Origin: Vibrio ishigakensis
GTDB lineage: Bacteria; Pseudomonadota; Gammaproteobacteria; Enterobacterales; Vibrionaceae
Reading direction: 5' to 3'
NCBI RefSeq assembly: GCF_024347675.1
Contig: NZ_AP024881.1
Span: 806,001-870,000, forward strand
DNA: 64,000 nucleotides
Notes under the pieces: model-generated
What the model saw: only the letters and a program-made list of their open reading frames with translations
Database searches by the model: none
What the model was told of the DNA's origin: nothing
In this document: piece after piece, positions 33,134 through 40,862 of the stretch
How the letters are laid out: every line of letters begins with the position of its first letter
How positions within the stretch are numbered: the stretch's first letter is position 1
Program-made: the position numbers and the translations under genes

Positions 33134-34930
33134 TTAATGGTTGTCGTAGAAACGCTTAGTTTCAGACAGGCCTTGCATTATAACGGACAGCTTTGGTTTC
33201 GCCTCGCGGTCACGACGATAGTTGTGATCGTAAACCTTGTAGTTGCCATACTTGTCTAGCACAGTGATGTCATTGCTTGAGATAAGCGCGAACTCACGAG
33301 CATCTCCAGCCATGGTCCAGCGACGGCGGCTATCATCAAATAGGTTCTTACCACTACTAAAGTCAACTGGGTTAGAGGTCACACCAAGCAGGTCTTGCAT
33401 CAGGGTTACCGACAAATCGAAGTGGCTGGTCACGTGATCCCATGTGTGTGCTGGCTTGTTCGGCCAATGCACTATCATAGGCACATGTAGCTGATACTTA
33501 CTGTAGTTAGTATTTGCGCCCCAGCTGTTGGTGCGAGTCTCATTAAACTCCCAACCGTGGTCTGAGGTCACCACAACTACGGTGTTATCCATAATGCCTT
33601 TCTGCTCAAGAGTTTGCAGAACTTGCTCGATAGAATCATCTACCTTAGTTGCGCTACTGTCATAGGCAGAGCGGAGGCGATCGCTAGCATTACTGGTCGC
33701 GGAATCAGAAACATTGTCTTCAAAGTCACGCATCTCACTCAGCTGAAGGATGCTAAACCAAGTGCTTTTACGCTTGTTCACCCAGTTTTCCCAGTTAGCT
33801 AATGCGCTGGTATCACTTGGATTCTTGGACTCAAAAACATACTTCTGGAACGGCTCAAGAACCACGTCTTGATAAACCGATGCGTCGAAGTTATCACCGC
33901 TAAAGAAGCCTAGCTTGTAGTTGCGATACTCAAGCTGCTCCATAAAGATCGGCGGCGTCTCGTGGTAACGCATGTTGGCAACATAGGTCGCAGGGATACC
34001 GTAGAAGAGACCGAACGCACCCATGTTGTCGTTACCCGAACTAAAGTGATGGGTAAAGTTTTGGTTTTCAGCTGCGAAGTTGCTGAGGTTTGGCATCACA
34101 TCTTTATTGACCGTATCAGCGCGCAAGTTATCGACCACTAGCACTAACAAGTTGTAATCCTTGCTCTTCTTCTTGTTCACCAGAAGGGTCTCTAGCGGAT
34201 AGGTCAATACCTCGGTATTGGCTTCACCTCTTTCCACACGCTGTTGATACTCTTCTCTATCAAGCCAGCCTTGACGCTCCAAGAAACTTTTCGCCGTCAT
34301 AGGATACGAGAGCGGGAAGTTGGCTCTCTGGCTAGTGATAGGGTTATAGAAGGTTGCATCAGCCCAGATGTAAACAAGGTGACTGAAGATAAAGGCAACA
34401 AAGAATACTCCCGCAATAGGGCGACCGATACGCTTGTGAGAGAGTTTTCTTTGCTTGCGCCAAACCCACTCTGCAAGAGCGAGTTCAACGATAAAGATGA
34501 TAGGAACTAGGACGAACAGATATTGCCATTTAGCATTAATGGCACTCTTGTCGTCACTGAGTAACAACTCCCACACAATAGGGTTCAAGTGAAGATTGAG
34601 TTCTTCGTATGCCTGTGTATCTAGGAGAAGTACGGTTAAGCCAGCGGTAGAGGCAAGCACACCCACGATCCTAAACAGCTTGTAGTTAGGGATCAAAAAG
34701 GTGAGCGGGAAGAGCAGAAGCACATAGAGTGCAAAGATCAGGAAGCCGAAGTGTCCCACCCATGAGGAGAACAAGTAGACTTGACCAACAAAGCTGTCAG
34801 GCCAAGGAGACTCGGCGATATAGCGCGTGCCTATCAACATGGCGATGATGACGTTGAAGAAACTGAACCAGTGTCCCCAACTCACTAGCCTAGAAACGCG
34901 TTCTGCGTATGAGTTACCGCTGTTTACCAT
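33134..34930 (-). CDS. yejM: Inner-membrane sulfatase-like protein YejM/LapC
   Basis: This 598-residue protein has five N-terminal transmembrane helices (residues about 15-200: VSWGHWFSFFNVIIAMLIG, FSSWVGHFGFLIFALYVLL, LFVLVPIIFIVELAL, IAGVFFVAFIFSHLV) followed by a periplasmic alkaline-phosphatase/sulfatase-fold domain with LLVLVVDNLRADTV, FFSGDNFDAS and VVTSDHGWEFNET. YejM (PbgA/LapC) senses lipopolysaccharide and regulates LpxC degradation through LapB. The divalent metal site of true sulfatases appears incomplete, as in YejM. It follows yejL (24 bp gap), and its stop lies 2 bp before tRNA-Pro. Confidence 0.92.
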   Translation of the reverse strand: MVNSGNSYAERVSRLVSWGHWFSFFNVIIAMLIGTRYIAESPWPDSFVGQVYLFSSWVGHFGFLIFALYVLLLFPLTFLIPNYKLFRIVGVLASTAGLTVLLLDTQAYEELNLHLNPIVWELLLSDDKSAINAKWQYLFVLVPIIFIVELALAEWVWRKQRKLSHKRIGRPIAGVFFVAFIFSHLVYIWADATFYNPITSQRANFPLSYPMTAKSFLERQGWLDREEYQQRVERGEANTEVLTYPLETLLVNKKKSKDYNLLVLVVDNLRADTVNKDVMPNLSNFAAENQNFTHHFSSGNDNMGAFGLFYGIPATYVANMRYHETPPIFMEQLEYRNYKLGFFSGDNFDASVYQDVVLEPFQKYVFESKNPSDTSALANWENWVNKRKSTWFSILQLSEMRDFEDNVSDSATSNASDRLRSAYDSSATKVDDSIEQVLQTLEQKGIMDNTVVVVTSDHGWEFNETRTNSWGANTNYSKYQLHVPMIVHWPNKPAHTWDHVTSHFDLSVTLMQDLLGVTSNPVDFSSGKNLFDDSRRRWTMAGDAREFALISSNDITVLDKYGNYKVYDHNYRRDREAKPKLSVIMQGLSETKRFYDNH

Positions 34931-34954
34931 GAAATTCGGTTCTTATATTTCGGC

Positions 34955-35170
34955 TTAGTCTTCTACAGACGCAATCAGCGCGTTAGCAAAAGTTTTTGCG
35001 ATGGCCTTTCTTTGGCCTTTGGCAACGTTTTGATTTAGAACGTTAGTCGCGATATTACCTACCAGCATCAAGCTCAACTCTGGCGTCGACTCGTGCTTGT
35101 CTAGCACGGCTGCGATCTCTGCCAGCATGGTTTCAACTTTTTCGTCACTGTATTTTGATGTAATAGGCAT
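34955..35170 (-). CDS. yejL: YejL family protein (DUF1414)
   Basis: This 71-residue helical protein starts [46 protein letters not shown], matching the YejL family in length and sequence. I chose ATG 35170; the longer in-frame start at 35236 is not conserved. It is divergent from yejK and followed by yejM, the standard gammaproteobacterial arrangement. Its biochemical role is unknown. Confidence 0.9.
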   Translation of the reverse strand: MPITSKYSDEKVETMLAEIAAVLDKHESTPELSLMLVGNIATNVLNQNVAKGQRKAIAKTFANALIASVED

Positions 35171-35254
35171 AATTACTCTGCTAATGATAGTGGATTCGGC
35201 ATATGATAACCTACTCTCGTTTATAACTGAAAGCACAAGAGATAGAAATCTCCC

Positions 35255-36256
35255 ATGAGTTTACAATTATCTAATGTCATTTTACATCAATTAGTTAAAG
35301 ATGCAGACCAACAACTTGAGGTCAAGTTTCGTGAATCAGCGTTGACTAATGATGCTTCTTCGGAAAGTTTAGTCGCTGAGTTGCACAGAGTGTTCAACGC
35401 AAAGGCGGGCAAGGGTTTTGGCTCATTTGGAGAAGAGAGCGAGTTCCAAGGCTGGCTGAATGAGATGCTTGCACAAGACCTAGGCTTTTACACTTTCTCA
35501 CAAAATAGTGCCAAGCGTTTGGTCTCTGAGATCGCTAAGTACTCTTTCGCGGAAGAAGGCTTTTTGATTCTGGCGCACTATCAATCTTTGGCGACAGACT
35601 ATCTGTTTATTGGTCTACTGCCATCGAATGAGAGCTTAAAGATTACTGAAGGTCTTGAGATTAGCGCTACCGATTATCTAGATATCGCTAAGATGGACAT
35701 TGCTGCCCGCGTTGATCTTTCTACCTATGAAACCGACAGAGAATCAAACCGCTATCTAACCTATGTGAAAGGCCGCGTAGGCCGTAAGGTTGCCGACTTT
35801 TTCTTAGACTTTTTGCAGGCTGAGACTGGTTTAGATACTAAACAGCAAAACCTAGTACTGATGCAGGCGGTAGAGGACTTTGTTTCAGACGCTAAGTTTG
35901 AAAAAGACGAAGCCGACTCTTATCGCAAGCAGGTAGCAGATTACTGCAATGAGCAGATCAAATCGGGCGATGAGGTAGAGGTTGCTGAGCTTTCCGCTGA
36001 ACTTCCAAAGAGCCATGAAGGCACTAGTTTTTCTGAGTTCACAGAGGAACAGGGCTATGAGCTTGAAGAAAGCTTCCCTGGTGATAGAGCTACCGTGCGC
36101 AAGCTAACTAAGTTTGTTGGCGCTGGTGGTGGTCTGAATATCAGCTTTGACTCATTGCTAATGGGCGAGCGTGTCTTCTACGACCCAGAAACTGACACCT
36201 TGACTATCAAAGGTACTCCGCCGAACCTAAGGGACCAACTGACCCGCAAAGGTTAG
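35255..36256 (+). CDS. yejK: Nucleoid-associated protein YejK (NdpA)
   Basis: This 333-residue protein starts [27 protein letters not shown] and continues with features of the YejK/NdpA family, including [21 protein letters not shown]. YejK is a nucleoid-associated protein reported to interact with topoisomerases. It is divergent from yejL-yejM, which is the conserved arrangement. A terminator follows within 35 bp. No unusual features. Confidence 0.92.
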   Translation: MSLQLSNVILHQLVKDADQQLEVKFRESALTNDASSESLVAELHRVFNAKAGKGFGSFGEESEFQGWLNEMLAQDLGFYTFSQNSAKRLVSEIAKYSFAEEGFLILAHYQSLATDYLFIGLLPSNESLKITEGLEISATDYLDIAKMDIAARVDLSTYETDRESNRYLTYVKGRVGRKVADFFLDFLQAETGLDTKQQNLVLMQAVEDFVSDAKFEKDEADSYRKQVADYCNEQIKSGDEVEVAELSAELPKSHEGTSFSEFTEEQGYELEESFPGDRATVRKLTKFVGAGGGLNISFDSLLMGERVFYDPETDTLTIKGTPPNLRDQLTRKG

Positions 36257-36284
36257 TGGAAACTAGTAAAAACAATGGTTTAGA

Positions 36285-36317
36285 CAAACGCAGCCCCTAG
36301 GGTTGCGTTTTTTTTAC
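36285..36317 (+). terminator. Intrinsic terminator of yejK
   Basis: AACGCAGCCC - CTA - GGGTTGCGTT (one G-T pair) followed by TTTTTT. Confidence 0.88.
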
Positions 36318-36438
36318 GCTTAGTGAATAAAATCGCTTGTCATTTGCTGCTCAATTTTTTAAATATGGGGGTACTTAAAATTTTTATGCTAGTGCAGTGG
36401 GTCTGTGTTAGTACACCAAGTACATGGAGTAAATGATG

Positions 36439-37554
36439 ATGCGAGTAGGTTTAGTTGGCTGGCGCGGCATGGTGGGTTCTGTCCTGATGCAGCGTATGGT
36501 AGAAGAGCGTGATTTCGATTTGATCGAGCCTGTATTTTACAGCACCTCTCAAGTGGGTATCCCAGCCCCAGTGTTTATGGGTAAAGATGCAGGTAATCTG
36601 CAAGATGCTTACGACATCGAAAGCCTAAAACAGCTAGACGCTATCATCACCTGTCAGGGTGGCAGCTACACAGAGCGTGTATACCCTGCACTAAAGCAAG
36701 CGGGTTGGAAAGGCTATTGGATTGATGCGGCATCGACTCTGCGTATGGACAAAGACTCCATCATCACCCTAGACCCAGTGAACCTTGCGCAAATTCAGCA
36801 AGGCATTCACTCAGGCACAACTACCTTCGTTGGCGGTAACTGCACAGTGAGCCTGATGCTGATGGCACTTGGCGGCCTATATGAGAAAGGCCTAGTTGAG
36901 TGGATGAGCGCAATGACCTATCAAGCCGCTTCTGGTGCTGGTGCGAAGAACATGCGTGAGCTTATCTCACAAATGGGCGTCATCAAGGAATCAGTAGCGA
37001 CAGAGCTAGCAGACCCAGCAACCTCTATTCTAGATATCGACCGTAAGGTAGCAGAAACCATCCGCGGTGATGGCTTCCCAATCGACCAGTTCGGTGCACC
37101 TCTAGCTGGCTCTCTGATCCCATGGATCGACGTTAAGCGTGAAAACGGCCAGAGTAAAGAAGAGTGGAAAGCGGGCGTTGAAGCGAACAAAATCCTTGGA
37201 TTAGATGGCAACCCAATCGCTATCGATGGTACTTGTGTGCGTATCGGCGCAATGCGTTGTCACGCTCAGGCGCTAACTATCAAGCTGAAGCAAGATGTGC
37301 CTATGGACGAGATTGAAGAGATGATCGGCACTCACAATGACTGGGTTAAGGTTATCCCGAACGAGCGTGACATCACGGCTCAAGAGCTAACTCCAGCTAA
37401 AGTAACTGGCACCATGTCTGTACCTGTAGGTCGTCTTCGTAAGATGGCGATGGGTAATGATTTCCTAAATGCTTTCACCGTAGGAGACCAACTGCTTTGG
37501 GGCGCGGCAGAGCCACTTCGTCGTACCCTACGCATCATCCTTGCTGAGAAGTAA
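36439..37554 (+). CDS. asd: Aspartate-semialdehyde dehydrogenase
   Basis: This 371-residue enzyme begins [20 protein letters not shown] (NADP-binding GxxGxVG) and has the active-site motif [13 protein letters not shown] with Cys at residue 135, the same number as in E. coli. It reduces aspartyl phosphate to aspartate semialdehyde for Lys, Met, Thr and diaminopimelate. Three consecutive ATG codons occur at 36433, 36436 and 36439; the last gives the conserved N-terminus, and GGAG upstream is spaced best for the second or third. It is a single-gene unit ending in a terminator. Confidence 0.95.
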   Translation: MRVGLVGWRGMVGSVLMQRMVEERDFDLIEPVFYSTSQVGIPAPVFMGKDAGNLQDAYDIESLKQLDAIITCQGGSYTERVYPALKQAGWKGYWIDAASTLRMDKDSIITLDPVNLAQIQQGIHSGTTTFVGGNCTVSLMLMALGGLYEKGLVEWMSAMTYQAASGAGAKNMRELISQMGVIKESVATELADPATSILDIDRKVAETIRGDGFPIDQFGAPLAGSLIPWIDVKRENGQSKEEWKAGVEANKILGLDGNPIAIDGTCVRIGAMRCHAQALTIKLKQDVPMDEIEEMIGTHNDWVKVIPNERDITAQELTPAKVTGTMSVPVGRLRKMAMGNDFLNAFTVGDQLLWGAAEPLRRTLRIILAEK

Positions 37555-37575
37555 TATAAACAGCTATATAAATTT

Positions 37576-37607
37576 AGAAAGCCAGCGCAATGTCGCTGGC
37601 TTTTTCG
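37576..37607 (+). terminator. Intrinsic terminator of asd
   Basis: AAAGCCAGCG - CAATGT - CGCTGGCTTT followed by TTC. Confidence 0.85.
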
Positions 37608-37681
37608 TTTAAATTTAGACACTTATCAGGTGACTAAAGTGTTATCTTAATGCAGTTTTTTTCATAACTCGATGGATTGAG

Positions 37682-38593
37682 ATGCTTAATAAAATCACCA
37701 AACTTTTCCCCTTTTGGGCATTGTTGTTTGCCCTTATCGCCTTCTTCGCCCCAAGCACCTTTGTCGGCTTCAAAACCGCCATAGTTCCTTTGCTTATTAT
37801 TATCATGTTAGCGATGGGACTTACCTTACAACCGAAAGACTTTGTCAACGTGGTAGCTAATCGTAAAGCCGTGACCATCGGCGTTATTTTGCAGTTTACC
37901 ATCATGCCTTTGGTTGCTTTGCTGATAAGTATGATTCTTGGTTTCGATGCCGAACTCACCGTCGGCATGGTGCTGGTGGGCAGCGTTGCTGGTGGCACTT
38001 CCTCTAACGTTATGTGCTATCTAGCTAAAGGTGATGTGGCGCTTTCTATCACTATGACGGCTATCTCGACACTGCTTGGTGTTCTGCTTACCCCACTATT
38101 AGTTGAGTTGCTTGCAGGCAAGTCGGTAGATGTACCTGTTTTAGGTATGTTGATGAGCCTAGTGAAAATAGTATTTGTACCTGTGTCTATCGGTCTTCTA
38201 GTAAATACACTATTCCATAAACAGACCGCCAAACTTGAGCCAGTTCTACCTTTGGTTTCTATGGTGGCTATCGTCATTATTATCGCAACCGTGGTAGCAC
38301 TTAATGCCTCGCAGATTGTATCCATAGGTCCAATCGTTGCGCTAGCCGTGGTGCTGCACAATGGTGCGGGTCTTTTCTTGGGTTATACCGCTTGTCGAAT
38401 GATCGGCTTTGAAGAGAAAGTGTGCCGCACAGTGGCGTTTGAGGTTGGATTACAAAACTCTGGCCTTGCCACGGCATTGGCGATGAAATTCTTTAGTCCT
38501 GCCTCGGCAGTGGCGGGCTCGCTGTTCTCAGTTTGGCACAATATATCAGGCTCCATCTTGGCCGGATATTGGTCCAATAAAAAAGCGAACTAA
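37682..38593 (+). CDS. Bile acid:sodium symporter family transporter
   Basis: This 303-residue protein has nine to ten hydrophobic helices and the SBF/BASS landmarks: LAMGLTLQPKDF after TM2, LVGSVAGGTSSNVMCYLAKGDVALS (the crossover region) and FEVGLQNSGLATALA near the C-terminus. The family imports organic anions such as bile acids, pantoate or 2-keto acids with Na+. The substrate cannot be read from the sequence. It is a single gene between asd and a convergent ion channel. Confidence 0.87.
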   Translation: MLNKITKLFPFWALLFALIAFFAPSTFVGFKTAIVPLLIIIMLAMGLTLQPKDFVNVVANRKAVTIGVILQFTIMPLVALLISMILGFDAELTVGMVLVGSVAGGTSSNVMCYLAKGDVALSITMTAISTLLGVLLTPLLVELLAGKSVDVPVLGMLMSLVKIVFVPVSIGLLVNTLFHKQTAKLEPVLPLVSMVAIVIIIATVVALNASQIVSIGPIVALAVVLHNGAGLFLGYTACRMIGFEEKVCRTVAFEVGLQNSGLATALAMKFFSPASAVAGSLFSVWHNISGSILAGYWSNKKAN

Positions 38594-38595
38594 CG

Positions 38596-38621
38596 AAAAA
38601 GCGCCCAAGGGCGCTTTTTTA
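38596..38621. terminator. Bidirectional intrinsic terminator
   Basis: AAAGCGCCC - AA - GGGCGCTTT with T/A runs on both sides, between the symporter (plus) and ion channel (minus); it slightly overlaps the ion channel 3' end. Confidence 0.88.
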
Positions 38622-39509
38622 GTTGTAGTCGTTATTGTCGGTAACCTTTACCACCCGCTCTTCATGATTGGGCAGTTCACTACCACAGTGTTTACAGTGG
38701 AAGGCATCAGGTTCATGGTCGTTCTTCATGCAGTTAGGGCACATCACCAAATTTCTGTGGTCACGATACTCTTTTTTCTGCTCTTTTAACTCTTGGCTCA
38801 TCTCTGCAGTGATTATGCCTGTTGGCACTGCCAGTATGGAGTAACCCAGTAGCATGGTTAGGGATGCGATGGCTCTGCCAATAGGGGTCACTGGTGAGAT
38901 ATCCCCATACCCAACCGTAGTAATAGTTACAATTGCCCAGTAGATGCTAGTCGGAATGCTGGTAAAACCGTTTTCTGGTCCCTCTATTACGTATAGAAGG
39001 GCACCGAAGATGGTGACCAAGATGGCGACCATACTAAAGAAGACGAAGATCTTGCGTCTTGAGTTCCACAGGGAACGCATAATGACGTTGGAGTCCTGAA
39101 TGAACTTCACCAGTTTCAGGATACGGAAGATACGCATTACCCTCAGCAGACGTACTACACCTAAGAAGTGAGCATCGGCAATCAGAAGCGCAATATAGAA
39201 AGGCAGTATTGCGACTAAGTCGACAATGCCATAGAAGCTCTTGGCGTAGGCCCAAGGCTTTGGAGAACAGTAGAGGCGCAGCAGATACTCTATGGTAAAG
39301 AGTACGGTGAAGGTGAGTTCAATCTTACCAAGCTCAAAGGCATAGTCTTCTGCTATGTGCCCGATCGAACCCATTATAAGAACAAACAAGGATGCGAGTA
39401 TGGTGACGATCAGTGCGATATCGAAGGCGCGCCCTGCGGGCGTGTCGGTACGAAAGATAATAACGTACAGCTTATAGCGTAAGCTTTCTTCTGGGTGTGG
39501 CATAGTCAT
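38619..39509 (-). CDS. Voltage-gated potassium channel with C-terminal zinc ribbon
   Basis: This 296-residue protein has six transmembrane segments, an S4-like helix with regularly spaced Arg (FLGVVRLLRVMRIFRILKLVKF), and the K+ selectivity filter TTVGYGD between the last two helices. The cytoplasmic tail carries CPNC-x12-CKHC, a zinc-ribbon of rubredoxin type. It resembles Kv/Kch-like bacterial ion transporters. Channels of this size are common in Vibrio; the zinc ribbon is an added soluble module of unknown role. The start is ATG 39509 or the ATG two codons later. Confidence 0.87.
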   Translation of the reverse strand: MTMPHPEESLRYKLYVIIFRTDTPAGRAFDIALIVTILASLFVLIMGSIGHIAEDYAFELGKIELTFTVLFTIEYLLRLYCSPKPWAYAKSFYGIVDLVAILPFYIALLIADAHFLGVVRLLRVMRIFRILKLVKFIQDSNVIMRSLWNSRRKIFVFFSMVAILVTIFGALLYVIEGPENGFTSIPTSIYWAIVTITTVGYGDISPVTPIGRAIASLTMLLGYSILAVPTGIITAEMSQELKEQKKEYRDHRNLVMCPNCMKNDHEPDAFHCKHCGSELPNHEERVVKVTDNNDYN

Positions 39510-39581
39510 TGTGATAAGGCTTTTGATATCAAAAGGATAGCATTAGTTAGGCAATAGTCTTTACCTAAATACGCCAAATAC

Positions 39582-39611
39582 AAAAACGGCCAGCACTGAC
39601 GCTGACCGTTT
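39582..39611 (-). terminator. Intrinsic terminator of marC-type gene
   Basis: On the minus strand AAACGGTCAGC - GTCAGT - GCTGGCCGTTT followed by TTG. One G-T wobble. Confidence 0.82.
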
Positions 39612-39635
39612 GTTCCCTCTATATATAGAAGAAGA

Positions 39636-40283
39636 TTAGCCGACGATGACCAATCCAGGGAATAGAGCGCCCAATCCACCCGCAATGAACTCGATACCCA
39701 GTGCACCAAGGATAAGACCCATGATACGGGTAATTACGTTGATCCCGGTTTGACCTAGGAAACGTACGATCAGAGGTGCTGAGCGAAATAGAACCCAACA
39801 ACAGAAAGCAAAAACCATCACTGTAATCGTGATTGCTAGGTAATCGACCGGGCCTGTGTGGTTAGAGCCAAACACAATAGTTGAACTGATAGCGCCTGGA
39901 CCTGCCATCAAAGGCATAGCTAGGGGAACGACACCCACTTGCTCTTTACTGATGCTCTCGGCTTTCTCTTGCTTGTTCTGCTTCTGCTCACCCAATTGAC
40001 CATTCATCATGGCAAATGCAATGGTAAGTAGAAGTAAGCCACCTGCGATTCGAAACGAATCCAGTGAGATGCTAAACATGTCTAGTAGCATTTGACCGGC
40101 AAACAGAGACACAATCAGAATCACAGCAACGGCGATGTTAGCCGTAGACGCGGTCTTGATGCGCTCTTCCGGGGACAGGTGACTGGTGAGCGAAACGAAC
40201 ACCGGCATGATCCCAACTGGGTTTACGATAGCAAACAGGCCTACAAAAAATTGTAGATAGATGGCGATGTCTACACCTTGCAC
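39636..40283 (-). CDS. MarC family integral membrane protein (YchE-like)
   Basis: This 215-residue protein has six hydrophobic helices with the MarC/UPF0056 features LFAIVNPVGIMPVFVSLT in TM1, DSFRIAGGLLLLTIAFAMM and PLAMPLMAGPGAISSTIV. The family has no settled function. In E. coli the homologue ychE is likewise divergent from adhE, which fits the arrangement here. Confidence 0.88.
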   Translation of the reverse strand: MQGVDIAIYLQFFVGLFAIVNPVGIMPVFVSLTSHLSPEERIKTASTANIAVAVILIVSLFAGQMLLDMFSISLDSFRIAGGLLLLTIAFAMMNGQLGEQKQNKQEKAESISKEQVGVVPLAMPLMAGPGAISSTIVFGSNHTGPVDYLAITITVMVFAFCCWVLFRSAPLIVRFLGQTGINVITRIMGLILGALGIEFIAGGLGALFPGLVIVG

Positions 40284-40862
40284 TTAGAGGTCCTCAGGTA
40301 AAAGTAAGGGAGCTTTATAATTGGGCGCTACTTTAATGCACAGTCGACTTTCACTCCAATGAAAATTTTTTGAATAAGCAAGTTCTATGCCCAAGAAAAA
40401 CTAATGTGAGATTTTTAACCAATCCAGTGTTCAAAAGGATTCTTACCCATTTAGTGGTGTGATAATTAATAGTTGGAGTAATGTAATGAAATATTTGTGA
40501 ATTTGATAATTTTAGTGGTGATGTACCTACTTATAGTTATACTAATGTCTGGCACGAGACCTATGGTCCACAATAAGTGAAAATTAGCTACGTATCTTGA
40601 TTAAATTTACGTAAATGTATCGCGCTTTCATTAACAAATAGCTTTCTTGTAGTAATGTATTATTGTCATACAAAACAATGATTTAGACTTAGCTCTTCTA
40701 ATAACCATTTAGGGGTAATTCCTTTCAGGAAAGTGATCTAAGTCAATTTACTTCGGGGTTCGAAATAATATACTCGTTCGTGAAAGCTATTTACTAAGTT
40801 GATTTGTTCACTGACGAAAACTTACTAAAAAGTTTTTAATTTGAAATCTCTAGGAGTTAATT
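40284..40862. promoter_or_regulatory. Long control region upstream of adhE
   Basis: A 579 bp AT-rich region without a supported ORF separates the marC-type gene and adhE. A GTGAT-CTAA-GTCAA element at 40733-40746 agrees with the FNR box TTGAT-N4-ATCAA at 8 of 10 positions (read on the minus strand). AGGAG precedes the adhE ATG by about 5 bases. Long leaders are usual for adhE, which is controlled by anaerobiosis and redox state. Confidence 0.45.

Noticed and set aside
37642..37998. 118-codon frame opposite the bile-acid symporter
   Set aside because: Complementary-strand shadow of a membrane protein gene; no ribosome site.
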